Origin: Pseudomonas sp.
GTDB taxonomy: Bacteria; Pseudomonadota; Gammaproteobacteria; Pseudomonadales; Pseudomonadaceae
Assembly: GCA_016763285.1 (NCBI GenBank)
Contig: JAESUC010000229.1
Coordinates: 1 to 33,823 of the forward strand
DNA: 33,823 nt
Reading direction: 5' to 3'
Within the stretch, counting starts at the first letter, position 1; the number at the start of each line of letters is the position of its first letter. Below the pieces are notes generated by a model that was not told the DNA's origin, ran no database searches, and was given only the letters and a program-made list of their open reading frames with translations. Below, piece after piece: positions 17,695-24,417 of this stretch. The position numbers and the translations under genes were made by a program.

Positions 17695-18912
17695 TTACTC
17701 GCGGTACTGCAGGCCCATGGCCTGTCGCACTTCGACCAGGGTATCGCGGGCCGCTTCACGGGCGCGCTCGGTCCCCTCGTTGAGGATCATGCGCACCGCG
17801 TCCGGATTGGACTCGAAGTCGCTGGCGCGCTCCTGGATAGGGGCCAGCTCGGTAACGATGGCATCTATCACCGGCTTCTTGCACTCCAGGCAACCGATGC
17901 CGGCGCTGCGACACCCTTCCTTGACCCACTCGTGGGTGGCAGAGTCGGTATAGACCTGATGCAACTGGAATACCGGGCATTTGGTCGGCTCACCCGGATC
18001 GGTGCGACGCACGCGGGCCGGATCCGTGGGCATGCGCCGGACCTTGGTGTCGACCTCGTCGCTGGTATCGCGCAGGGTGATTGTATTGCCGTAGGACTTG
18101 GACATCTTCTGGCCATCGAGGCCAGGCATCTTGGAGTCCGGCGTAAGCAACGCCTGGGGTTCGGGCAGAATCACCTTGCCGCCGCCCTCGAGGTAGCCGA
18201 ACAGGCGCTCCTTGTCGCTCAGGGTAATGTTCTGCTGTTCCTTGAGCAGCGCGCGGGCGGTTTCCAGCGCCTCCGCATCGCCCTGCTCCTGATATGCCTT
18301 GCGCAACTTGCTGTACAGCTTGGCGGTTTTCTTGCCCATCTTGTGCACAGCCGCTTCAGCCTTCTCCTCGAACCCCGGCTCCTTGCCGTACAGATGGTTG
18401 AAGCGACGGGCCACTTCACGGGTGATTTCCACGTGGGCCACCTGATCGGCCCCCACCGGCACCAGACCCGCGCGATACATCAGGATGTCGGCACTTTGCA
18501 GCAACGGATAGCCAAGGAAGCCATAGGTGGCCAGATCCAGATCCTTGAGCTTTTCCTGCTGGTCCTTGTAGGTGGGTACACGCTCCAGCCAGCTGACCGG
18601 TGTCACCATCGACAGCAGCAGATGCAGCTCCGCGTGCTCGGGTACCTGCGACTGGATGAACAGGGTCGAGGAACCGCCGCTCACGCCTGCGGCCAGCCAG
18701 TCGATAAGCATGTCCCAGACGTTCTGCTCGATGTCCTGCGGAGTCTCGTAGTGCGTTGTCAGGGCATGCCAGTCGGCAGCGAAGAAGAAACACTCGTACT
18801 CGTGCTGCAGACGGACCCAGTTTTTCAATACGCCGTGGTAGTGACCCAGGTGCAGGCGGCCCGTGGGGCGCATGCCTGATAAAACCCGACGCTGTGAATC
18901 AACGGAACTCAA
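17695..18912 (-). CDS. trpS: Tryptophanyl-tRNA synthetase with four-cysteine motif
   Basis: Class I synthetase of 405 residues. The HIGH equivalent is HLGH at 21-24 and the KMSKS motif is at 269-273. Cysteines 312, 334, 341 and 344 form C-x21-C-x6-C-x2-C near the C-terminus, almost the pattern that binds a [4Fe-4S] cluster in Thermotoga maritima TrpRS. A lysine-rich insertion occupies about 182-245. The start is TTG at 18910-18912: AGGAG lies 6 bases upstream and no ATG or GTG occurs before the HLGH motif, so the unusual start is well supported. It leads into scpA-scpB-rluB. Confidence 0.93.
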   Translation of the reverse strand: MSSVDSQRRVLSGMRPTGRLHLGHYHGVLKNWVRLQHEYECFFFAADWHALTTHYETPQDIEQNVWDMLIDWLAAGVSGGSSTLFIQSQVPEHAELHLLLSMVTPVSWLERVPTYKDQQEKLKDLDLATYGFLGYPLLQSADILMYRAGLVPVGADQVAHVEITREVARRFNHLYGKEPGFEEKAEAAVHKMGKKTAKLYSKLRKAYQEQGDAEALETARALLKEQQNITLSDKERLFGYLEGGGKVILPEPQALLTPDSKMPGLDGQKMSKSYGNTITLRDTSDEVDTKVRRMPTDPARVRRTDPGEPTKCPVFQLHQVYTDSATHEWVKEGCRSAGIGCLECKKPVIDAIVTELAPIQERASDFESNPDAVRMILNEGTERAREAARDTLVEVRQAMGLQYRE

Positions 18913-18963
18913 TGAGGACTCCTGGAATACTGTGTGATGGATGGGGGTGACTGACTGGGCGCA

Positions 18964-18969
18964 ATTATA
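18964..18969 (-). promoter_or_regulatory. Consensus -10 element upstream of trpS
   Basis: A perfect TATAAT on the minus strand in the 75-base gap between yciO and trpS. Transcription would start near 18956, giving a leader of about 44 bases to the TTG start. No convincing -35 hexamer is visible at 16-18 bases. Confidence 0.45.
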
Positions 18970-18987
18970 CGCACATCAGGGACATTA

Positions 18988-19623
18988 TCATTGCTCGGGA
19001 GCGCCGCCAAAGGGCGCGGGGTCGCCCAGCCCCACGCGGCGCACTTCCGGCTCGCCCTCGAGCAGGCTGACAACCGTGGTCGGTTCGATGTTGCAGGCCC
19101 CGCCATCAATGATCAGGTCCAGCAGCTTGCCCAGGCGGTCGCGAATCATCTCGGGGTCGGTCAAGGGCAGATCATCATCCGGCAGCATCAACGTCACGCT
19201 CATCATCGGCTCGCCAAGGGCTTCAAGCAGCGCCTGGGTGATGGCATGGTCGGGGATGCGCAAGCCGATGGTGCGGCGCTTGGGATGCAACAGGCGCCGG
19301 GGCACCTCGTTGGTGGCATGCAGAATGAAAGTGTAGGGCCCTGGCGTGCTGGCCTTGAGCAGACGAAAGGTCTGATTGTCGACCTTGGCATAGACACCAA
19401 GCTCTGACAGGTCCCGGCAGATCAGGGTGAAGTTGTGCTTGTCATCCAGCTGTCGCAGCCTGCGGATTCGCTCCAGCGCGTCCTTGTCACCCAGGTGGCA
19501 GCCCAGGGCGTAGGCCGAGTCGGTCGGATAGGCGACAACACCGCCATTGCGGATGATTTCCGCTGCCTGTCGGATCAGACGCGACTGGGGGTTGTCCGGA
19601 TGGATATGAAAATACTGGCTCAC
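18988..19623 (-). CDS. yciO: YciO, Sua5/YciO/YrdC family protein
   Basis: A 211-residue protein of the family that includes the threonylcarbamoyl-AMP synthases. It has the KxR-type nucleotide pocket region (IIRNGGVVAYPTDSAYALG near 22-41), DKHNFTLICRDLSEL, and TPGPYTFIL. YciO shares the fold of TsaC but is a separate branch whose main role is uncertain. The start is GTG at 19621-19623, with AAGGGG about 8 bases upstream. It lies 30 bases after rnm, as in the E. coli yciV-yciO pair. Confidence 0.9.
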   Translation of the reverse strand: MSQYFHIHPDNPQSRLIRQAAEIIRNGGVVAYPTDSAYALGCHLGDKDALERIRRLRQLDDKHNFTLICRDLSELGVYAKVDNQTFRLLKASTPGPYTFILHATNEVPRRLLHPKRRTIGLRIPDHAITQALLEALGEPMMSVTLMLPDDDLPLTDPEMIRDRLGKLLDLIIDGGACNIEPTTVVSLLEGEPEVRRVGLGDPAPFGGAPEQ

Positions 19624-19653
19624 GCGATGGTCCCCTTCGTGGTTTAGCGCAGT

Positions 19654-20508
19654 TTAGCGAGAAAACACCGGGTCGTCCCACACTGGCGTGCATTGGGGTG
19701 GCAAGGCGGTCATCCGGCCCAGCGCGGTCCAGGGGGATTCGGGGGTATGAAAGTCGCTGCCGCAACTGGCCAGAAAGCCGAACTCTTCCGACAGCTTGCC
19801 CAGGTACGCCACCTGCTCGACCGCCTGCTGACCGTTGACCACTTCTATCCCGCGGCCGCCAGCCTGGGCAAAATCCTTCAGTGCACGCCGCAATCGCGAG
19901 CGGGTGAAACCGTAATGCCAGGGATGGGCCATGACCGCCATGCCACCTGCACCGCGGATCTGGGCTACTGCTTCGGCCAGCTCGGGCCAGTGCTGCTTGA
20001 TGTCGCCCAGCTTGCCGGCCCCCAGCCATTTGCGGAAGGCCTCGGCCCGGTCGCGGACGAATCCGGCCTGCACCATCCAGTCGGCAAAATGCGGTCGTGC
20101 CGGCGGGCTGTTCGGGTCCCCGCCAGCGGCAATCTGAGCCGCCATGGCACCTTCCAGACCACCGGGCATGCGCTTGCCATCCAGCTTGCGGGCAATCTGC
20201 TCGGCCCGCTGCCAGCGTCCGTGCTTGACCGCCTCGATGGAATCCATCAAGGCCGGCGCCTGGGGATCAAAACCGTAGCCCAGCACATGCAGCGTGTGCC
20301 CCTGCCACTGGGCCGAGAGCTCGACACCGCTGACCCAGTGCATACCCAGCTCGGACGCAGCCTGGGCCGCTGCGGGCAGCCCATCGAGACAGTCATGGTC
20401 AGTCAGCGCCACCAGCGAGACACCGGCCGATGCCGCCTCGGTCATCAACTCGAGGGGATCAAGCAGACCGTCAGAGGCGGTGCTGTGCATGTGAAGATCG
20501 GCTATCAA
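19654..20508 (-). CDS. rnm: PHP-domain 5'-3' exoribonuclease (RNase AM, YciV/TrpH)
   Basis: PHP-family metal-dependent phosphoesterase, 284 residues. Metal ligands are visible: DLHMHS (H6, H8), D13, TDHD (H38), E63, MAHPWH and GSDFHTP near the C-terminus. In E. coli the orthologue removes nucleotides from 5' ends of small structured RNAs and matures 5S and 23S rRNA ends. I chose TTG 20506-20508 with GGAG 6 bases upstream, which puts the first metal motif at residue 4 as in relatives; a GTG 25 codons earlier is an alternative. It is divergent from yciI and 30 bases upstream of yciO. Confidence 0.88.
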   Translation of the reverse strand: MIADLHMHSTASDGLLDPLELMTEAASAGVSLVALTDHDCLDGLPAAAQAASELGMHWVSGVELSAQWQGHTLHVLGYGFDPQAPALMDSIEAVKHGRWQRAEQIARKLDGKRMPGGLEGAMAAQIAAGGDPNSPPARPHFADWMVQAGFVRDRAEAFRKWLGAGKLGDIKQHWPELAEAVAQIRGAGGMAVMAHPWHYGFTRSRLRRALKDFAQAGGRGIEVVNGQQAVEQVAYLGKLSEEFGFLASCGSDFHTPESPWTALGRMTALPPQCTPVWDDPVFSR

Positions 20509-20573
20509 TAGCGGCTCCGGGCGGTTAATCAGGGACAGATACGGCGTAATTTCATTATTATGCAGGCCAAACG

Positions 20574-20601
20574 CTGACAACACCTAACCCGATGGCATAA
20601 G
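20574..20601 (+). promoter_or_regulatory. Likely sigma-70 promoter for yciI and the cpx genes
   Basis: CTGACA (-35, 5/6; 20574-20579), a 16-base spacer and CATAAG (-10, 4/6; 20596-20601). The expected start is near 20608, about 35 bases before the yciI ATG. It lies in the 134-base divergent region between rnm and yciI; I see no clear promoter for rnm there. Confidence 0.42.
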
Positions 20602-20642
20602 TTACGGCCATCCCTTTCACCGATTCGGATCGAGGCTTTACC

Positions 20643-20945
20643 ATGTATTTTGCCATTATGGCCACCGACGTTCCCGATTCACTGCAGGCACGTCTTGCTG
20701 CCCGACCCGACCACCTGGCACGCCTCCATGCCCTGCAGGACGCGGGCCGGCTGCTGGTTGCCGGACCGCATCCGGCGATCGAGACGGTAGATCCGGGGCC
20801 TGCGGGCTTTACCGGCAGCCTGATCATTGCCGAATTCCCATCGGCCGACGCGGCGCAGGCGTGGGCGGCAGATGATCCCTATGTGGCGGCCGGCGTATAC
20901 GCCGAGGTGACCATAAAGCCTTTCAAACCCGTTCTGCCAGCCTGA
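20643..20945 (+). CDS. yciI: YciI family protein
   Basis: A 100-residue ferredoxin-like protein, close to E. coli YciI throughout, including H24 (RPDHLARL), D33, AGP at 40-42, and DPYVAAGVY and KPFK near the C-terminus. The His/Asp pair is the conserved putative active site of the family; the E. coli protein has been linked to hydrolytic dehalogenation in vitro but its cell role is unclear. GAGG lies 7 bases before the ATG. It heads a plus-strand run of five genes and is 13 bases from the next. Confidence 0.93.
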   Translation: MYFAIMATDVPDSLQARLAARPDHLARLHALQDAGRLLVAGPHPAIETVDPGPAGFTGSLIIAEFPSADAAQAWAADDPYVAAGVYAEVTIKPFKPVLPA

Positions 20946-20958
20946 GCCAGGAGCTTCC

Positions 20959-21372
20959 ATGACCAAGACATTGCATTCGCTGATCCTGGCTGGCTGCCTG
21001 GCATTGCCTGCTACGGTGCTTGCCCAGCAGCCAGCGACGACTGACAGCGAGCCGGCAATCGCCCCTGCTGCGCAGGAGCAGACCGATGTGGGCACACTGC
21101 AGGCCGAACTGGCCCGTGTCGAAGCGGAGCGTCAGGACCTTGCCCAGCGCCTGGCCGGTAGTGTCGATACCCAGGAGCTGCAACGCCTGCGTGAAACCAA
21201 TCAGGAACTGCAGAACCGGCAGATCGAGAACGACGTGCGGGCCAGGGCCCTGCTGGAGAGGCAGCGCCAGCAATGGTTCATGATCGGTGGCGGCACCGTT
21301 CTGGTCAGCCTGCTGATCGGCTTTGTGCTGGCTCGCAGCAGCAAACGCAAGCGCAACGAGTGGATCAATTGA
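20959..21372 (+). CDS. Signal-peptide, coiled-coil, single-pass membrane protein of unknown function
   Basis: A 137-residue protein. Residues 1-22 are a signal peptide ending ATVLA; 25-42 is a Pro/Ala/Gln linker; about 43-103 is heptad-rich coiled coil (LQAELARVEAERQDLAQRL, then LQRLRETNQEL); 107-125 is a transmembrane segment, followed by a basic tail RSSKRKRNEW. It resembles the C-terminal half of TIGR04211-like SH3/coiled-coil proteins, here without the SH3 part, and such proteins are sometimes mislabelled translation initiation factor 2. The ATG has AGGAG 5 bases upstream. Its stop overlaps the proposed cpxR TTG start. Membrane-anchored periplasmic topology fits the adjacent envelope-stress genes, but a functional link is inference. 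Confidence 0.82.
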   Translation: MTKTLHSLILAGCLALPATVLAQQPATTDSEPAIAPAAQEQTDVGTLQAELARVEAERQDLAQRLAGSVDTQELQRLRETNQELQNRQIENDVRARALLERQRQQWFMIGGGTVLVSLLIGFVLARSSKRKRNEWIN

Positions 21373-22049
21373 CCGATCACGCGATTCTGATCATTGATGA
21401 TGACCAGGAACTCTGTGCCCTGCTGACTGACTGGCTTGCCACCGAGGGTTTCGTGCTGAGCTGCGCCCATGACGGTGCCAGCGGACTGGAACTGGCTACC
21501 AGCGGGCATTTTCAGGTGATCATCCTGGATGTGATGCTGCCCGGAATGAATGGCCTGGAGGTGCTGCGCACCTTGCGTCAGCGCTGCAACACGCCACTGT
21601 TGATGCTCAGTGCCAGAGGCGAACCGGTCGACCGCATCCTCGGCCTGGAGCTCGGTGCCGACGATTACCTGGCCAAACCCTGCGACCCCCGTGAGCTGGT
21701 CGCCCGACTGCGCGCCCTGCTGCGTCGCAGCCAGCCACCGTCGGGCGGGAGCATGCTGCAGGTCGGCGATGTGCGGATCGACGCTGCCAGCCTGATGGCC
21801 TGGCGGGAAGAGGAGAGCCTACCGCTGACCCAGAGCGAGGCCCTGCTGCTGCGCCTGCTTCTGGAGCGTCCCGGGCAACTGGTTGACCGGCAGACCCTGT
21901 CACGCCAGGCGCTGGGCAAGCCGCTGGGCCCCTATGACCGGAGCCTGGACATGCACCTGAGCAATCTGCGCCGCAAGCTCGGCCCGCATGCCGATGGCAG
22001 GCCACGCATCCAGGTGCTGCGCGGGCGCGGCTATCTGTACAGTAGCTGA
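21369..22049 (+). CDS. cpxR: CpxR-like response regulator (OmpR/PhoB family)
   Basis: A 226-residue regulator: receiver domain with acidic pocket D10-D12, phospho-acceptor D54 (IILDVMLPG), S81 and K103 (YLAKP); winged-helix DNA-binding domain about 128-225 ending RIQVLRGRGYLYS. The start I prefer is TTG 21369 overlapping the upstream stop as TTGA; GTG 21360 (three codons longer) is the alternative and neither has a strong Shine-Dalgarno. The order regulator, Spy/CpxP-like protein, kinase matches the Cpx locus of Pseudomonas. It probably binds the TTTAC-N6-TTTAC site just downstream of its own stop. Confidence 0.88.
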   Translation: MTDHAILIIDDDQELCALLTDWLATEGFVLSCAHDGASGLELATSGHFQVIILDVMLPGMNGLEVLRTLRQRCNTPLLMLSARGEPVDRILGLELGADDYLAKPCDPRELVARLRALLRRSQPPSGGSMLQVGDVRIDAASLMAWREEESLPLTQSEALLLRLLLERPGQLVDRQTLSRQALGKPLGPYDRSLDMHLSNLRRKLGPHADGRPRIQVLRGRGYLYSS

Positions 22050-22065
22050 GCGAAACCCGCTGATC

Positions 22066-22081
22066 TTTACACAGCCTTTAC
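22066..22081 (-). promoter_or_regulatory. CpxR-box-like direct repeat
   Basis: TTTAC at 22066-22070 and TTTAC at 22077-22081, six bases apart; read on the minus strand this is GTAAA-N6-GTAAA, the E. coli CpxR consensus with an allowed spacer. It lies 17 bases after the regulator stop and 16 bases before a -35-like TTGACG, well placed for activation of the CpxP-like gene. Confidence 0.6.
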
Positions 22082-22097
22082 CCAGCCTGTGCCCCGC

Positions 22098-22124
22098 TTG
22101 ACGCAGTCGCTGCCAGAATAGGAT
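22098..22124 (+). promoter_or_regulatory. Possible internal promoter for the CpxP-like gene
   Basis: TTGACG (-35, 5/6; 22098-22103) and TAGGAT (22119-22124) are spaced by 15 bases, shorter than ideal, as is common for activator-dependent promoters. The expected start near 22131 leaves a leader of about 36 bases. Confidence 0.38.
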
Positions 22125-22166
22125 CCATGGCCTGAACCCGGGCCACCCACGATCAGGAGCTATCCC

Positions 22167-22514
22167 ATGAAACATACACTGCTAGCCTGCGCCCTGGCGC
22201 TCACTACCAGCCTGTCTGCTGCGGCCTTCGCCGGCGCACATTCCGATCACGAGGGCATGCACGAGCGCCACATGGAACGCATGACACAGGAGCTGGGCCT
22301 CACCGCGCAACAACAGGAACAGATCGGCAAGCTCAACAAAGGCTACGCGGAACGTTCCCGCGACATGCGCCAGGCCCATCGTGAAGAGGTCCGCAAGCTG
22401 CTGGACGCCGAGCAGCAGGCAAAGATGGACGCCATGCGTGAGCAGCGTCGGGAGCAGATGATCAAGCGTCACGCCGACCACGCGCGCGGCGACCACGGCC
22501 ACAGTAATCGCTGA
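22167..22514 (+). CDS. Periplasmic CpxP/Spy-like chaperone-type protein, histidine-rich
   Basis: A 115-residue exported protein: signal peptide 1-22 (ends AAAFAG), then a mostly helical body with the family LTxxQ motifs LTAQQ (45-49) and LDAEQ (79-83). In this family the proteins bind misfolded periplasmic proteins, repress the Cpx kinase (CpxP) or bind zinc (ZraP). Histidines cluster at both ends (HSDHEGMHERH near 25-35; RHADHARGDHGHSNR at the C-terminus), suggesting metal binding. CAGGAG precedes the ATG. The CpxR-like box upstream and the kinase 5 bases downstream argue for a feedback role. CpxP- versus ZraP-like function cannot be settled by reading. Confidence 0.85.
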   Translation: MKHTLLACALALTTSLSAAAFAGAHSDHEGMHERHMERMTQELGLTAQQQEQIGKLNKGYAERSRDMRQAHREEVRKLLDAEQQAKMDAMREQRREQMIKRHADHARGDHGHSNR

Positions 22515-22519
22515 TCGCC

Positions 22520-23875
22520 GTGCGACTGTTCTGGAAGGTCTTCGCCGTACTCTGGCTCGCCACCCTTCTGGTGGGGGGCTCCGGCTTTCTGGTCAGCCGC
22601 ATGCTGCAGCAGGACTGGCTCCTGCTGCAGTTCCATCCGCAACTCAAGGATTTTGCCGAGGAACTGACCTCCCTGTACGAGAGCCAGGGGCCCGCCGAGG
22701 CCCAGGCCTGGCTGATGGCCCAGCGTGAAACCAATAGGTTGCGCGCCCAACTCTACAGCGGCGATGGCCAGCCTCTGCTCACCGGCACCCTGCCCCAGCT
22801 GCCGCGTTTTGCCCAGCCACCACCGGCCGACAGTCCGTCGCGCACGACGCGCCACGGCCGCATGTTCCAGTTGTCGTGGTCCTCGACCCAGGCCGATTAT
22901 CACCTGAGCCTGTTCGTACCGGCTCCGGAGCTGTTTCGCTGGCAGCGCACTCCCCTGGCGCTGATCGCCAACATCGCGATGGCCATGACGCTGCTGGCGA
23001 TCATCAGCCTGTTGCTCAGCCGCTACCTCACCGCCCCGCTGCGTCAGCTCGGACTGGCCGCCCAATCCCTGGCCCAGGGCCGGTTCGAGGCCGACAAGCT
23101 GATCCGCATCGGTCAGCGGCGCGATGAAATCGGCGAACTTGCACGGCATTTCACGCAGATGGGCGAGCGGGTGCAGAGCCTGCTGGACAGCCAGCGCCAG
23201 CTCATGCGTGATATTTCCCATGAACTGCGCTCCCCCCTGGCACGCCTGCGTGTCGGGCTCGCCCTGGGGAATCGCAAGAGCCTCAGTGAGAACGACCCTC
23301 TTTGGTTGCGCCTTGATCGCGAGTGCAGCCGGCTGGACGCACTGATCGAGGATATCCTGACCCTGAGCCGGCTCGACTCCCATGACCAGCCGGCCGAGCA
23401 GTTTGCCCTGGACCCACTGGTGGCGTCCTGCATCGAAGACAGCCGCTTTCTTGCCGAGCACCAACGGATCGAGCTCAGAGGGGCCACCCACTGCAAGCTC
23501 GTGGGCTGGCACGACCAACTGGGCAGCGCCCTGGACAACCTGCTACGCAATGCCGTGCGGTTTTCGCCCGACGCGGGCGTGGTCCGGGTCACACTGACGG
23601 GGCCCGCGGAGACACCCCCTGCTGCGCCAGGCGGCACTTGTGAGATTGCTATCGAGGACGCCGGCCCCGGGGTCGACGACAGCTGGCTGGACCGTCTGGG
23701 CGAGCCTTTCCTGCGGCTGCCCGGTCAGACTGAAGACAGCGGTCATGGGCTCGGACTGACCATCGCCCGGCGCGCGATCGCCATGCATGGGGGCACGCTG
23801 ACCTTCGCACGCAGTGAACTCGGCGGCCTGAAAGCCAGCCTCATTCTGCCCGCTCAGTCCTTCGGCCAGCTCTGA
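22520..23875 (+). CDS. cpxA: CpxA-like sensor histidine kinase
   Basis: A 451-residue inner-membrane kinase: TM1 about 5-28, a periplasmic sensor of about 115 residues, TM2 about 146-168, HAMP (about 166-220), HisKA with phospho-acceptor H234 in RDISHELRSPLARLR, and a HATPase domain with N-box DNLLRNAVRFS (N344), DAGPG (380-384) and GHGLGL (409-414). It should phosphorylate the regulator at 21369. The start is GTG 22520, 5 bases after the CpxP-like stop, with no Shine-Dalgarno, so coupling to the upstream gene is likely. The 3' end overlaps the convergent nitroreductase gene by 22 bp. Confidence 0.9.
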   Translation: MRLFWKVFAVLWLATLLVGGSGFLVSRMLQQDWLLLQFHPQLKDFAEELTSLYESQGPAEAQAWLMAQRETNRLRAQLYSGDGQPLLTGTLPQLPRFAQPPPADSPSRTTRHGRMFQLSWSSTQADYHLSLFVPAPELFRWQRTPLALIANIAMAMTLLAIISLLLSRYLTAPLRQLGLAAQSLAQGRFEADKLIRIGQRRDEIGELARHFTQMGERVQSLLDSQRQLMRDISHELRSPLARLRVGLALGNRKSLSENDPLWLRLDRECSRLDALIEDILTLSRLDSHDQPAEQFALDPLVASCIEDSRFLAEHQRIELRGATHCKLVGWHDQLGSALDNLLRNAVRFSPDAGVVRVTLTGPAETPPAAPGGTCEIAIEDAGPGVDDSWLDRLGEPFLRLPGQTEDSGHGLGLTIARRAIAMHGGTLTFARSELGGLKASLILPAQSFGQL

Positions 23876-24417
23876 AAGAAGTCCTCCGGGCGCAGCTCGG
23901 GCAGCGCTTTCAGCGGACCCACTGGCTGCCCCAGGTACAGGTAGGCAACCACCTGTTCGCTCTCCGCCAGGCCCAGACCTCGACGGACCACCGGATGGGA
24001 TGCCATCGAACCCGTTCGCCAGACCGCGCCAACCCCCATGGCATGGGCCGCCAGCAGCATATTACCGACGGCCACCGCGCAGGACATGTCCTGCTCACCC
24101 GGGGGCACCTTGGGGTGCTGATGATGCGTGGATACCGCGACGATCAACAGCGGCGCCCGCTCGGGCTTCCGGCGCATGCGCTCCAGTGCCTCTTCGGACA
24201 AGCCGGGTGAATCGGCCAGGCTTGCCTGGGCAAACAGCTCACCCAGCCGCCGCCGATCATCCCCTTCAATGACCAGAAAGCGCCACGGACGCAACCAGGC
24301 GTGGTCCGGCGCGCGCAGTGCGGCGCGGAACAGGGCCTCACGCTGGGTTTGCGAGGGCGCGGGCTCGGCCAGCCGGGTTACCGAAACCCGTTCGTGCAAG
24401 GCGGTCAGTGCATCCAT
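23854..24417 (-). CDS. Nitroreductase family protein (YdjA-like)
   Basis: A 187-residue flavoprotein of the small YdjA-like branch: LHERVSVTRLAEPAP (7-21) and APDHAWLRPWRF (36-47) form the FMN-binding start, and AVGNMLLAAHAMGVGAVWRTG (116-136) is the typical core. Such enzymes use FMN and NAD(P)H on nitro or quinone compounds; the natural substrate is unknown. The ATG at 24415-24417 overlaps the stop of the AraC gene (TGATG), so the two are translationally coupled. Its 3' end overlaps the kinase gene on the other strand by 22 bp. Confidence 0.88.
   Translation of the reverse strand: MDALTALHERVSVTRLAEPAPSQTQREALFRAALRAPDHAWLRPWRFLVIEGDDRRRLGELFAQASLADSPGLSEEALERMRRKPERAPLLIVAVSTHHQHPKVPPGEQDMSCAVAVGNMLLAAHAMGVGAVWRTGSMASHPVVRRGLGLAESEQVVAYLYLGQPVGPLKALPELRPEDFFQSWPKD

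Noticed and set aside
16840-18879. Plus-strand open frame (679 codons) antisense to scpA and trpS
   Set aside because: Covers two well-identified genes; composition is His/Gln/Leu-rich as in antisense frames; no recognisable motif.
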